Positions 9,465-21,578 are shown, counted from the stretch's first letter. The stretch is DNA of 64,000 nucleotides from Przewalskia tangutica (GCA_029844215.1 CM056740.1:29927873-29991872); one strand, 5' to 3'. The notes: a model not told the origin generated them from the sequence alone. Numbers and translations: made by a program.

Positions 9465-11954
9465 TGTTGACACCTAATTTTGACCCATCTTTTAGTCATT
9501 TCTTGCAATTTTAAGCATTTTAGGACACCGCATTTTAATCATCATTTTTTGCATTTTTTACATAATATTCTATGTTTATTTCTTCACAAAATGACATTGC
9601 ATCTTTTTATTTTAAATTAAGCATGATGTCTTTGTTAATGTTATGTTTCTATTATTATTACACCGTCGTTTTATTTTAATAATGTTTGCATCTCTTTAAA
9701 TAATTAATTGGCATCGCGTTTTTACTTTTAATTAGGCATTAAACATTTCTTAAATATTGCATTTTATTATTATTGCGTCAACATTTTTATTTTGATAATT
9801 TTGTACCTTTAAATAATTTTTCTTTTAAATAATAAACCCTTTTTGCATTTTTGTCAAACCAGTCCAGTCCGAGGCACAATCCGGATCAGTCCAATCCGCC
9901 AAAACTGAAGTCCAAACGAGGCCCAAAAAATGAGACCCAATACACCTTTCATCTTTTCCCCCCAAAAAATAAACCCAAACCCTAAACCTAAATACCCCTA
10001 TAAATAAAACATTACCCCTCCTTTTAAAAGCAGCAGCAGCCGCACACCCCTTCCCAGCCGCACAACTCTCCCTCCCCTTTTATTTTCTGAAGTTTCCCTC
10101 TCCTCTCCCAAATTGCCGACCGCCATTCACTCTGGCGAACCTCACCACCAACACCACCACTCAGCTGCACCTCAACTTAATACCTCCCCCTTCCTTTCAT
10201 TTGTTTTTTAAAATCTTCATTTTCCTTCAACTTCCATCCTCTCCTCTTCAATCTCTCAACCCACACCCCATATTTTCCGTCGATCACCCCGTACCCAACA
10301 CCACTGTCCCGTCGGCAAGACCCTGTCGTTTGTCACGCCGGAGCTTCAAGCTCCGGTGAACTGTCGACACATCAACATCGCCACTGTCCGAACCCCATCG
10401 CCCTACCACTGTTGCGGCGGCGTCGCTCCGGCATTCTCCGTGGAAGTGACGCCGCCCTCCCGTTACTTATTATTGAATTTGAGTATATTGCTGGAGCAAT
10501 CTGTGATGGTTTATGTTGGCCCTTCACCATTTTGGTACCCCTGTTGGTCGATTTGCTTGGTAATTGCTATTGATGTTGGACTGATTTCTCCTTTTAGTAA
10601 CTGGCTGGAGTTTTTAAACTCCGACGACCCTTATTTTGATTTATATTTCATATATATTTGTCGTATGCTTTGTTAATGGAGTGATTTCTTGATTTTTGGG
10701 TATCTGGCCAGAGTTTTAAAACTCCGGCGACGTTGAGAAATTTCCTTCGAATATGGAAACTGCTTCTATTGTTTTGTTGTATCCGGGCGGAGCTTTGACA
10801 TCTTTGCTCTTTGTCGAAGTCTTCATTATTTTGGGATCTTTTCCGATCCCGCTACTGTTCTGTTTGACTTGCCTTTGGACTGATTTAGGTTGGGTTTATC
10901 TGCTGTTGCTACGACTTTGCTGCTTGTGACTGCTGTTTGTTGTCGGTTTTTGTGTTTTCTGTCTGATGATACTAAGTTGATGTTAAACGCCATCTGTAGT
11001 TGTTGTTCGACGCTGGTTTTACTGTTGTCGGACTGATTTTGACAATTTTGCCTTTTTATTTATCTTATTGAACTTATTTGAACAAGATACTACACTCACT
11101 GGCCAATAAAAAAGTTATCCGTCGATTTTTGAGGCCTCCACAGTTGCAAAGACGAAAAATAAAATAAAATGAAGCTTTCTGGGCAATGATGATTTCTTCC
11201 ACTTACACAGGATAACCAACATGCGTTTGCGGGGCGAATTTCGCAACCGGACTTGTTTAGGATGTCCCACTTTATTTTTTATATATCTGAGTCCTCCGTG
11301 TTTAAAACTATTACTGTTTTGGCGCGGATCTGAAGGTTTTATTTATTTTATTATTTCTAGCAATATTGGTCGATGAAGGAATCTACGTCTGATTTCCAAG
11401 GCCTCCCCTGTGCAAAAGACGGGTTTATTTTTTGCTTTACTTATTAATTCTTGCTATTAGTTTAAAATTATTTATTCTATTACTAACACTTTTACTAAGT
11501 GTTTGTGCAGGTACCCGGAGATCATTTTGTGCAGAAAGCCTAAAAGGGCTAAAAGATGTCCCGGAGTTTATTTCGATTTTAGCTTTATTATTCTGTATTG
11601 CATTCCATTTTAATTGTAAATTATGAAAACTGCTTAGAATATGTAGAATAAAAAGGCAATAAATAATTAACCTAGGTTTGAACGGATAACCGCAAGTTAG
11701 CGAATCTTAAAGGATGTCTAACCCCTTCCCTTTAGGATAATAAAGAACCCTGATCCAGAATCTCATTAATTTAGCAGACCATTAATGGAGATTAATTGCA
11801 GTATTATTATTGCAATAAATCAAGTGTCCTGATTCACTTAAATAATTAGGTGGCGACTCCTTAAAATCAGCATTATTGCTCCATCCAGGGAACCGCGCCA
11901 AAGAACAATGTTGCGGATATCGTTCAGACCCCGAGGTAAAAAACGGGCGCGACA
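9465..11954 (+). mobile_element. 3' LTR of element H (2490 bp)
   Basis: It starts TGTTGACACC and ends GGGCGCGACA. The first 400 bp are AT-rich, followed by a short telobox-like AAACCCTAAACC (9977-9988), a TATA box and a pyrimidine-rich leader. Short frames at 10356-10676 and 11432-11626 have no recognisable domain. No second copy of this LTR is in the window, so the borders rest on the TG/CA ends, the polypurine tract and the resumption of LTR I at 11955. Confidence 0.75.
9999..10006 (+). promoter_or_regulatory. TATA box of the H LTR
   Basis: TATAAATA lies 534 bp into the LTR and is followed by a CT-rich leader. Position and sequence fit a core promoter; this is inference only. Confidence 0.45.
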
Positions 11955-12792
11955 TATAACATATTGTAACTTCCATTAATCTTAAAGAGGAAGAAGAAAT
12001 CTTTACCTTCACTTTAGCCAAAACTGTCCACAAGTTCTCGGCCACAGTTTCACTTCCACACCACTTCTTCATGTTACCAGAACACCCACGTATCTTCTAC
12101 AAGCTTGTTACCATCTTACTTTCTTGTTTCTCTTCCAACAAGTTCATTCCAAGCTTAGGGTTTCAAAGAAGTTTCTTGGCCATATTCGTGACCACTTGTT
12201 ATGGAGGGTTAACCTTGCTTAGAACTTGGTTAAGGGACTTAATCTTGGAAAATAACTTAACTTGTTCTTCACTTTGGCTTAGGATTTCGAATCTTGGAGC
12301 TTAAGGAAGAGAGGAGAGGGTTTGGATGAGAGGATAATTGTGATCCAAAGTCTTGCAAGACTTGCTTCTATTAGGTGTACATAGCACAAGTGGAGGGGGA
12401 CCCATGGTCCACTTGTCACAAAATATCTTCCACACTTGGCAAATTCTGAAAATTCCGCATAGGCACCGCGGTACTGCCCTTCGGCACCACGGTGCCGAAA
12501 GTCCTGCAGCCACCCAGCAGTTGTGGCACCGTGGTACTGCCCTTAGGCATCGCGGTGCTGCAGTCTTTCACACCTGATCCGCCAACTTTCGTCCTTTATG
12601 TTTCGGGAGCTCCTTTTCTGCCCACACTCTATTGGGAAGAACTCAATTTCTGGTACTACTTCTCGTCGTCACCTTTATTGTATCCAAAAAATTTCCCTAT
12701 CGAAAATGTAACTATACCTTCCTCCCAACATTCAATCTTATATCCTTAAGTGTGTTCTCACTTTATGTGCCCTGGACTTACGGGGTGTAACA
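11955..12792 (-). mobile_element. 3' LTR of element I, second piece (U3 end)
   Basis: It continues the minus-strand LTR interrupted by H and ends CTTACGGGGTGTAACA (reverse complement of the TGTTACACCCCG start). It parallels the A LTR at 20340-21041. It holds GC-rich palindromic strings at 12465-12565, on the U3 side. No gene is seen; the plus-strand frames here are chance. Confidence 0.85.
12465..12565. repeat. GCACCGCGGT-type palindromic cluster (LTR I)
   Basis: Four related strings occur: GGCACCGCGGTACTGCCCT, GGCACCACGGTGCC, GGCACCGTGGTACTGCCCT and GGCATCGCGGTGCTGC. The second can form a 9-bp stem with a 2-nt loop. The A LTR has the matching cluster at 20850-20955. Confidence 0.65.
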
Positions 12793-12828
12793 TTCTTTCC
12801 TCCTTAGAAACATTCGTCCTCGAATGTT
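12793..12828 (-). promoter_or_regulatory. Polypurine tract and upstream stem-loop (I)
   Basis: The reverse complement of the purine tract (TTCTTTCCTCCTTAG) follows the LTR directly. Next to it AACATTCG (12809-12816) pairs with CGAATGTT (12821-12828) over a 4-nt loop. This marks the LTR on the left as the 3' LTR of a minus-strand element. Confidence 0.75.
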
Positions 12829-13640
12829 CATCTAAGGTCTCAAGCTATACAAATTCCCAATCGGCTCAACAATCATCAACAACAATCGCAAGTGGTTTAT
12901 ACTCAAACCAAGGAATCATCACCACTAATATACTTCATATATACTATGTACTTTAACCACTATCATACATAAAATACTTTACTCTTGAAGGTCTTGTCTA
13001 TCTAAGGTCTCAACGATTATCCAATACTCCAAGATCCTCAAATATTTCATGTCCCAAGCTTACATTATCTCTCCTCGTATATGGGCAATATAGCTTCTCA
13101 ATATCTCAAAATCATGTTGTCTTAATCACAACAACCCTATTTACTCTATACCAATATTATTCGTGCATCTCACTTAAGCATACAACACAACTTAAACTAA
13201 CAACATGGTATGCCATTAAGTCAATTAAACATGATCCTTTAAGGGTTCATCACCCTCCCAGACAGCTCATCACCCCCTAATTATTCCAAATTAGCACATA
13301 TATAACCTTGATGTGGATTCATTACACGGTTTTATACCTTCCAAGAAATTTATCACAGCTTAATCAACTCATGACAACTCATAATCACCTCAGACAACAC
13401 GCACATGACCCCAAACAAATATGCACGTATAAATGTACATCATCATACCAACTATACAACAATTTTACCAACATGTATACCAAGTCCATATATTCCCCTT
13501 TCGGGCCGCTGTCGCATTCTTTGGAGCCATAACTGCAACCACAATAACTGTCAGGGAGGGACCATCCTAACAACACAACTCTATCGCACGACCTTAGAGT
13601 TAGAGGAATAGAAACCAATCCTAAATGTACTATAGCCTCC

Positions 13641-13676
13641 TGTTTATGGGTGTGGTGTACAACACACAGATAACCA
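13641..13676 (-). promoter_or_regulatory. Leader stem-loop with palindromic loop (I)
   Basis: Read on the minus strand, arms of 14 nt (11 of 14 paired) enclose the loop TTGTACAC, which contains the self-complementary TGTACA. It lies between primer site and gag, as in B, C, D, E and F. It is the most decayed of the six copies. Confidence 0.55.
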
Positions 13677-13719
13677 AGACTCTACTGCACACGGTCTGTA
13701 GACATTCCAAAGACTAACT

Positions 13720-13731
13720 GCTCTGATACCA
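13720..13731 (-). other. Primer binding site of I (initiator Met tRNA)
   Basis: GCTCTGATACCA is the reverse complement of TGGTATCAGAGC, which is complementary to the 3' end of plant initiator methionine tRNA. Four bases separate it from the LTR end, as in every copy here. Confidence 0.9.
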
Positions 13732-13735
13732 CTCT

Positions 13736-14172
13736 TGTCACGACCCGAACCCCAGGCCCGCGACTGGTGCCCTACCTGGGCCCCCTTCTACCCATACATC
13801 ACATAAAAATCAGCGAAAGCTCTAAGAAAACTCATGTTATAAAAACAGGCAAGCCGATGAGGCTGCCGCTATATATAAATGGGAACATCCCGACAACAAA
13901 GTAGTACAACTGGCCAACAATATATATACAACTCACGCAAGTCCAGCCCACATATGAATACAGACCTCTAAGAGTTTAGACAGTAAACTATGATGGGACA
14001 AGGCCCCGCCGTACCTTTGAATATATATAGCCATAATGGAATACATGTGCCAAATGACAAGCTCCAGAACAGTGGAGCTATCTTAAAAGCTGGGCAGGGA
14101 TCCTAAGCTCAAGGATCACCAAACTGAGTACCTATACATGCGGGCAAGTATGAAAATCAAATACCAGATCCT
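13736..14172 (-). mobile_element. 5' LTR of element I, U5 end
   Basis: It begins TGTCACGACCCG (reverse complement of the CGGGTCGTGACA end) next to the primer site. After 437 bp it stops and a second, diverged LTR start appears. The remainder of this LTR may be fragment L (17463-18321), which closely resembles the I 3' LTR around 6065-6160. Confidence 0.75.
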
Positions 14173-14844
14173 CATCACGACCGACCTGCCCGCGATCGTA
14201 CCTGCTGGGCACCCAGTATACATCAGAGAAAATCAGCGGAACATACTTACAACTTTTAAATATACAGCAATGTGAAAACAACAGGCTAGCCGATAAGGCC
14301 ATCTTCCTGAATATATACATAGCCAAAAGCAGTTACATCTTTTTATACAAACTGACCCACATACATGACTACAGACCTCTAAGAATTTTAACATAACAAC
14401 TGTGACGGGACAGGGCCCCGCCATACCCCTGAATGTACAACAACCGACAATACCAGGGATCTGAACCAGAGACAAGCCTCCGGAGTAATGGAGCTTCTCA
14501 ACAGCTGAACAGTGATCCTAAGAGTAAGGACTAGCTACCTGTTTAATTCTACCTACGGCATGAACGCAGCCCCCCGAGGAAAGGGGGTCAGTATAAAATA
14601 TGTACCAAGTATATGAAACTGTTAAAGTACTGCAATTTAAATCATAAGTCTAGACATAAAGCTGGGGACAAGTATGACAACCAAATTAACAGTACAACCG
14701 TGCCTTGTCGAAATGTAGGTAATGAAAGTCAGTTTTACCTTTTAAAGACTATTTCAACACATAAACAATAGTCACACCAAGGCTAGGGACACAATCCCTC
14801 AAAATCATCACACAGTCCAGTAAGGGCCTCAAGCCCGCAAACAT

Positions 14845-15310
14845 CAAAGTGTGCCCGTGGAATCCTCTATCACTGCCGACCGCCGCAAGTATAAAATATA
14901 TATATGTAACACGCCCGTGGAATCCTACATCACTGTCGGCGTGCACATATGCAATATATATATATATATCTCATGCCCGTGGAATCCCTCATCTCGGGTA
15001 CATGACTTCATGGAGAGCTAATCCATGGAATAATAATAGTATATAACATGCTCGTGGAATCCCTCATCTCGGGTACATGTCTTCATGGAGAGCTAGTCCA
15101 TGGAATAATAATAGTATATAATATGCCCGTGGAATCCCTCATCTTGGGTACATGTCTTCATGGGGAGCTATCCATGGAATAATAATAGCATCTGGGAGTT
15201 TAAACTGTATCATGGTTGCATGCCCCGGAATCCCTCATCGTATAAGCATGTCCATGGAACAATCACAATGGAAGCATACCCGTGGAATCCTTCATCACTG
15301 TCGGTACGTC
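14845..15310. repeat. Tandem repeat in LTR M (unit about 85-90 bp)
   Basis: GCCCGTGGAATCC(C/T) strings recur from 14852 to 15290. The two best units (near 14975-15120) share CTCATCTCGGGTACATG, a CATGGAGAGCTA string and AATAATAATAGTATATAA. Open frames (14849-15366) reflect the repeat. Confidence 0.75.
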
Positions 15311-17105
15311 CAAGTAAATTCACAACAAGACAGCCGGCCCTCCAACTGAGAGTCACGGTAGCGTAAAAATATAATACTTGCACTCAAAGGCTATCGCAAG
15401 CAAGCATAGGCACGTTCATAAAATCTTTAGACTTTCATTATCATACAAAAATGAATGTCATTTTTATAAACTCAAGGCACTTTCGTTTTACGTGAAATAC
15501 GGGGATTTAACCCAAAGTACTACGTACTCCATATGCTTTTAAAATGACTCTTTTAAATATTAACCCCAAGATACTAACACCCTTAGTATCAAGTCACGCT
15601 TACTTTCCAAAACAAGTCACTACACCTTTTGAAATTCATTTCAATGATTTTAAACCAAGTGACTTCTACTTTCAAAACTTAAGCAACTTATGACTTTAAA
15701 TCCAGTTGTCCTTTCTCTAAATCAAGTCATTTATCTTCTTCAAAATCAATAGAGTAAACCACTCTTTTATCTTTCATAAAGTCGTTATAACTAACTTCCC
15801 ATAAAGCCATTATAACACTTTATGTCTTTTTTGAAAACCAAGGAATCTACATCCTTTAAAATCAAGTATATGAATTCAAAAGACGCCGAATTCATTTAAA
15901 GCTTATACGCCTATCGTACCATATATTTATAAACTTCATGCTCAAGAGATAGGGAAAGTTCCACATACCTCTCCGACTTAATCCACTTGTCAAGTTGAAT
16001 ACGCCGTACGTAGAATGTCAACCTATAATGACCATAATACGTCTATCAACTTCTAGCATTCTATCGTAGAATAATTCTAAGCATAAAGCTTCCTATTCTA
16101 CAGAAAATTGGGCAGCACTTCCTTTGTTTCTACGTACTTTTCCACCCTTTTCAAGGCCCGAAAGTCAATAACCAACATTCCACATTTAAGGCTCAACCAA
16201 TCAACCAATCAACTAATCAAAGGGGATTACACGCCTAACAGGACGTGTAAAATTCTATCCCACAATTGTATAAAACAGTCCAATAATTCAATGGCCATTC
16301 TCGGCTACAACAACATCAATTCTCTTTCAATTTCCTTTTTAGTCCTAGTCGTTATTCCAACATGTTATATACATAATAACAATTCTAACAACTATAATTC
16401 TTTTCTTCTTTAACATGCGACGATTGTAACTAACAATTAAATTGAATTACAATCTTAAAGGCTAACATGAACTTTTCGGATTTTAGGCTTCCAATATTCC
16501 AACTTATCAATCTTCATAATATATATCTCATGATCATCTATCACTTTCATAACATGTAATCTTCAATTACAATAGTAAGACGAAGATTATTACCTTAATA
16601 AGCCCAAATCTAATCCAAGATTCAAAGTCGATCCTTAGCAACTTTAGCTCCTCTTCTTGATGTTCCAATCCACTCCAAGCAACCCTTAGAAGCTTATGAA
16701 GAACTCCTCTTCAAGTTCCAACTCCAACTATGAAAACCCCCTTAGGTTTTCATGTTGCGACTAACATAATAGCGTAGTTTTCCCGGGATTTTTGTGTTGA
16801 GATATCCTTAGAATACCTTTAGGGATCTTGGGTTTGAATATTGGGATTTATGAAGCAAGATTGCAAAAAAAATCTCTTTTCTTTTCCTCTTGGTCGAGAG
16901 CTTCACTAAGCTCTTCCAACATTCTTGATTTTTTTCTAAGTGTGGATTTGTCTTGCTACTAGTAGTAGTAGTAGTAATATATAATACCCTCCAAGGGCTA
17001 GGATAATCACAAATGTGTGGCTAAGATTGGTCAAAAATATCAAGCTCAACTTTCCCTTTGACTTGGTCCATTCTTCTTCATCCAACAAGCCCATGTGTAG
17101 GGTGA

Positions 17106-17111
17106 CACGTG
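17106..17111. promoter_or_regulatory. G-box in U3 of LTR M
   Basis: CACGTG lies inside GGTGACACGTGTCGCC. The same palindrome is in the U3 of B, C, D, F and K. It is a bZIP/bHLH binding core in plants; activity here is inferred. Confidence 0.5.
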
Positions 17112-17462
17112 TCGCCCTCCCATTGGTCTAAAATAATTTCATTTCCCGAAATTTCCATAATTGGTCAAAATATCGGAAACCTCGTGGGCCCCACAAAAAC
17201 GTAAAATTTCTCGGGTGGGCCCCACGTATCCAACTCTGAAAATAAAATTTCATAATTCCGATAAACTCTTAAAAATCTCAAATAACAAATTTGACAACCC
17301 AATTCTCATTAACGAACAATTTTCCTTCCCGAGGTTCGGAAGATTTTTCCTTTGGAAAACAATTCTTTCTTTCGTTCAAATTTTTAAGTCTTGTGTTCTC
17401 GCGTCTATTCTCGTATACATGTCCTGGATTTATCTAAATTCGTCTCGCTCCTCTGGCTAACA

Positions 17463-18321
17463 TTATGGAAACATTTACATAGTGATAACCGATCCGAATT
17501 GCCAAATTAATCCATTTTATGAGCCTTTAGCAGGTTATATATTAATAATGATCTTATCTAATCAGTTGTGAACATAGAAAGTGTAAAACAAACTGGTTTA
17601 TATATAAGCTTCTATGTAGATGGAAATTCTACTCATTTCAGTATAATTGATTATCGTATCTTTTCATTTAACACTGCAGTGGCTTGTTCGATACCTTTTC
17701 TCATTCGTGTTGTAACCTTAGAAAGATCAACTCGACTCCAATACTTCCTAAAAACTCTTACCAACATCTCCCATAAGACTTGGTAAGGACTTAGGAATAA
17801 TTTAGACATGTCTTTAGCATAGAATCAACAACATGAATACTCCTTAACTTCTAAGAGTAGAATGAATCATGAAACAATACCACATGTATATTTCATACGT
17901 AGAACAAGCCAAAAGAAGAAGGAAGAGGTTCACATGTATTGATGACTAACCAACACGACAAGTAGGATACGTCCCAAATAGGTACTTCAACCTATAATAA
18001 CAATAACACATCTATCAACTCCATGATACTAGTGTAAGACATATACCAAGTAATGACTCTCTTTTCTTATAAAAATTCGGGCAGCATTTCCCCTACTTAT
18101 ACGTACTTCTCCACCTTTTAAGAAGGCAAATAACATCAATAACCAAGCACCAATTAAGGGCATAAGAAAAACAACAACCAAGGTGATTCACACACCTATT
18201 TCTCATGTAAAACAGCCCCTTAATCCTTACTACAACAGTTTCTAAAACAGCACAACAATGTCTCACAGTTTTTGGCAGTTTTCGGCCAACACCACAACTA
18301 AAGCCCTTTTCACAATTCTGT
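17463..18321 (-). mobile_element. LTR fragment L (minus), interrupted by element A
   Basis: The reverse complement matches the middle of the family LTR: a decayed copy of the conserved module (17515-17690), the GACTTGG...GGAATAATTTAGAC region also found in the I 3' LTR (6065-6160), and a worn GGGCAGCATTTCC motif near 18080. It ends abruptly at the left border of A; the missing part should lie beyond A, outside the window. It may be the continuation of the 5' LTR of I. Confidence 0.65.
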
Positions 18322-19963
18322 TGTCACGACCCGACCCCGGGCCCGCGACTGGTTCCCTACCTGGGCACCCGCTCTTATACCCTCGCATCACATATTAGAC
18401 ATAGGCCAATAAAATATGGAAACTATATAAGTAGCAACAAGGCAAGCCGGTGAGGCTGCCGCTATATATATAAAAAGGGAATAACCCAACAATACAATTA
18501 TACAATTGGCCCGAAATAAATACAACTCCCGCAAGTCCAGCCCACATATGAATACTGACCTCTAAGAGTTTGGACACATAACTATGACGTGTGACGGCCA
18601 CCATACCACGAATGTACATAAGATCAGAATCAGACTAAAAGAAAAGCCTCTGAAATAATGGAGCTTCCTCAAAAACTGAATAGAGATCCTAAGAGCAAGG
18701 ATCAACAAACTGTGTACCTACACCTGCGGCATGAAACGCAGCCCAGAAAGAATTCGATGCGAAAGATGTACCAAGTATGTGAAACAATAAGTACTGTAAC
18801 AGTCCAAAATATAACATGAAGCAAGTATGATAATCAAAATACCAGTACAACTATGCCTTGTAAAAGTGATGAGAGTCAACTGTACCTTTTAAAATATACC
18901 CTTTTAAAGTAAGATCAACTGCGTCATTTCAAATTATGAAAACAATACTATTTAAAATATTAAAGCCATGTAAAAATCAGGGACACCTGCCCTAAGAATC
19001 ATTATGCAGATCATATTCATGGGATTATTTCACCCGCATGAGACTATTTCACCCGCATGGGTCCTGTGGACCCGCAATGAGTATCTACACGCGATACCCG
19101 CATCATGGAGAGCTAATCCACGGAATGTGTCCTGGGAGTTGAACCCGCATGAGTCCTTCAGGCCCGCAGTGAGTATGTATCATCTCACGTCATGGGAGCT
19201 ACTCCATAAAATATATATACAATGTTGCCGGCCCTCTAGTGAGGGACACAGATATGTGGAAATATAACACTTGCACGAATAGCTATCATGAGCAACCATA
19301 TGCAAGTAAATCATCTTTGACTCTCATTTAAACAAATAGAATGAACTATCATTTTATAAAACCCAAGGCATTATCATGTCATGTAAAATCATGGAATTGA
19401 ACCCAAAAGTACTATGTACATTAACCGTACATACCAAGTAATATTAGGGAATTAAACCCAAAAGTACTATGTACGTCTGCCGTACATCCTTTCATTTATA
19501 AACCCCAAGACACTAACACCCGTAGTATCAAGACACTTCTACTTTTAAAATTAAGCCAAGTATACTATTAACATCAAGTGATTTATACTTTGCAAATCAA
19601 GTAAATTACTTCATATACTACAATGAATTCGATTTCATTTAAAACATGTACGTCCACCGTACAAACATTTTATAAGGTTCATGCTCAAAGAAAGATAATA
19701 AGAGTTCCACGTACCTCTTCGGCATAATCCACACGCTAAGTAGAATATGCCACACGTAGTACTTCAACCTAAAATGACAATAGCACCTCTATCAACTTCA
19801 TTCTTTCTAAGGTAGATTAATATCATGTAAAGGGTCTCTTATTCTACGAAAAATTGGGCAGCACTTCCCCTGTTTATACGTACTTTTTCACCTTTTCCAA
19901 GGCACAAATTTAACAACAATCAAGCCCAATTTAAGGCATAATCAAGACAGAAACAAAAGGGGA

Positions 19964-19986
19964 TTACACGTCTACTTGACGTGTAA
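19964..19986. repeat. ACGT inverted repeat in the A LTR
   Basis: TTACACGTC and GACGTGTAA, a 9-bp perfect stem with a 5-nt loop. The loop differs in length and sequence from that of I while the arms are the same. Confidence 0.7.
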
Positions 19987-20849
19987 AATTCATCCCCTTA
20001 CTCTATACAAAACAATCCATAAAACGACACGACAACGTCTAACAGTTTTGGGCAGTTTCTCCGCCACAACAACTACAACCATCCAAATCCCTTTCCCCTA
20101 ATTCTTTATAATCCAATTCACATTTCAACATGTTATATAAATCATATACACTTATCACCAACTATATTTCCTTCATTATATAACATGCAACAAGTGAAAA
20201 TAACAACAACAATGACCAACTATTCCAATGGGCCGAAATTGCCCAATCTCGGCTCCAACACAAAAAAAAATCCAAAACCTTTTTATCCTCTATTATTTTT
20301 AGCACAAGCTCATCTATACATTATAACAATAAGTAATATCCAATTACTTCAAGAGAAAGAAGAATTTTTACCTTTTAAAATGGCCCAAAAATGCTAAAAC
20401 AGTCCGCAAGGTATTGGCCCGCAGTTTTCGTTTCGCTCCACTCCTTCAAGTTCCAATCACACGTATGTATCCTCTACAACCTTACACCCATCTTCCCTTC
20501 ATGTTTCACCTCCAAAAAGTGGATAACCAATTAGAGTTTTTGCATCAAACTCTCGGCCAAACCGTGTAAAACTTGTAGAATATTAATCTTGGCTTAACAC
20601 TTGGTTTAAGGGCTTAATCTTAGAGAAAGAAACTAATCAACACTTGTTGTTCCTTGGCTATGGAGTCTCGAAAATCTTGAGCTAACGGGAGAGAGATGAG
20701 AGCTATTCGGATGAAACTGATAATGATCCAAGTCTTGCAAGACTTGGATATATACACAAGTGTATGGAAAAGTGGAGTGGGACCCAAGTAGACCCACTTG
20801 TACTTGTCACAAAATATCTTCCACACTTGGCAAATTTTTTGAGAGTCCC

Positions 20850-20955
20850 GCCTCGGCACTGCGGTACTTCCATTAGGCACCGCGGTGCCTAATGTTCTGC
20901 AGCCTCTCCAAGCTTATCGCACCGCGGTACTGCCCTCCTGCACCGCGGTGCTGCA
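20850..20955. repeat. Palindromic GC cluster in U3 of A, with a 24-nt perfect palindrome
   Basis: Positions 20871-20894 read the same on both strands (24 nt, centre CACCGCGGTG). Related GCACCGCGGT strings lie on each side (20854, 20921 and 20941). The cluster is in the U3 side of the LTR, about 130 bp upstream of an AT-rich TATATA candidate near 20750 when read on the minus strand. Confidence 0.75.
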
Positions 20956-21041
20956 ACCCTTCGACCTGAACTTTCAACTTTCAAATCTTATTTCTTAACT
21001 TACGTTCTCATTTCATTTCCCTGGAATTACAGGGTATAACA

Positions 21042-21076
21042 TTCTTCCCCCCTTAGAAACATTCATTTGGAATGTT
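21042..21076 (-). promoter_or_regulatory. Polypurine tract and stem-loop (A)
   Basis: TTCTTCCCCCCTT is the complement of the purine tract. AACATTC (21058-21064) and GAATGTT (21070-21076) keep a 7-bp perfect stem although the loop has diverged from the other copies. Confidence 0.8.
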
Positions 21077-21199
21077 CACAATAGGTTCAAGCTAAACAGA
21101 TATCGGCATAGTCCCCTTTAACTATACCCAACAAAACCAAATATGCCACACATGGCCACAATATATCACTCATGCATATGCATCAATCAATATAGGCAA

Positions 21200-21578
21200 G
21201 TAGGAAATCAAATTACATGTAGGCGTAGGGAACAAGTGAGGATACTTCCTCTTCATCTCATGCTCTGCTTCCCAAGTCATCTCTTCTCTATTATTATTCG
21301 GTCACACGACCTTGACTGAAGCCAAGTCCTTAGTCCGTAATCGCCTGACCTGGCGATCAAGTATGGCTATAGGACTCTCCTCGTATGATAACCCCTCTGT
21401 CACCTAGACGTCATCTACTGGGAAAACTCTGGAAGGATCACCCATACACTTACGTAACATCAATACATAGAAGACTGGATGCACCACTTCCAAATCAGAT
21501 GGTAGATCCAACCCATAGGCAACCTTGTCTACCCTACGAACAATCTGGTAAGGCCCAATGTACCTTGGGCTAAGCTTT
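21200..21578 (-). pseudogene. pol: Integrase C-terminus and chromodomain-like tail of A
   Basis: Read on the minus strand from 21578, the frame continues the integrase interrupted by C. It contains the KLSPRYIGPYQIVRRV segment, then VAYGLDLPSDL, then a tail with SYEESPIAILDRQVRRL and EMTWEAEHEMKRKYPHLF. Such tails in Tekay/Del elements are chromodomain-like and are thought to steer insertion to heterochromatin. At least two in-frame stops interrupt it (one replaces a Trp of the tail). No frame of useful length remains. Confidence 0.8.
21574..21578. repeat. Target-site duplication of C, left copy
   Basis: GCTTT, identical to 30065-30069 on the other side of C. Removing C and one copy rejoins the integrase sequence of A. 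Confidence 0.95.

Larger units (their letters stand above)
6893..11954 (+). mobile_element. Element H: 3' end of a Tat/Ogre-like LTR retrotransposon
   Basis: It has a 3' untranslated region full of tandem arrays, then a polypurine tract, then an LTR starting TGTTGACACCTAATTTTGACC and ending AAACGGGCGCGACA. Tandem arrays between pol and the 3' LTR are known in the Tat lineage (Ogre, Retand). No 5' LTR, gag or pol is present. TATAA occurs just left of the left border (6888-6892) and just right of the LTR (11955-11959); it would fit a target-site duplication, but the site is AT-rich and the match may be chance. The host sequence is the minus-strand LTR of I. Confidence 0.75.
12793..13735 (-). 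mobile_element. Internal region of element I (943 bp, nearly all coding lost)
   Basis: It lies between polypurine tract and primer site. Only the 5' leader and the first codons of gag (ATG at 13530 reading left) are recognisable; the remainder is AT-rich with no gag, pol or envelope domain. It is a large internal deletion or a LARD-like non-autonomous form. Short frames at 13308-13618 are not supported as genes. Confidence 0.7.
14173..17462 (-). mobile_element. LTR M, inserted or recombined into the 5' LTR of I
   Basis: A nearly full-length minus-strand LTR. Its start is degenerate (CATCACGACC where TGTCACGACC is expected) and its right end is damaged: the string CCTGGATTTATC matches the CCTGGACTTACG of sisters, but the final GGGGTGTAACA is disrupted before TAACA at 17458-17462. 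No primer site or polypurine tract touches it, so it may be a solo LTR. Candidate flanking 5-mers (ATCCT, TTATG) do not match. It holds the conserved GGGCAGCACTTCC motif near 16112 and a G-box near its end. Confidence 0.65.
18322..21041 (-). mobile_element. 3' LTR of element A (2720 bp)
   Basis: On the plus strand it starts TGTCACGACCCGACC and ends TTACAGGGTATAACA, directly followed by the complement of the polypurine tract. It matches the truncated 5' copy at 43455-45023 (shared GGCAAGCCGGTGAGGCTGCC, the CATGGGAGCTACTCC region and GGGCAGCACTTCC). It holds the ACGT inverted repeat (19964-19986) and a palindromic cluster (20850-20955). Confidence 0.9.

Noticed and set aside
9977..9991. Telomere-like AAACCCTAAACCTAA
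   Set aside because: Two imperfect units only. At most a telobox promoter motif near the TATA box; not an interstitial telomere.
10356..10676. 106-codon frame in the H LTR
   Set aside because: No domain, in the leader part of the LTR, and no second copy supports coding.
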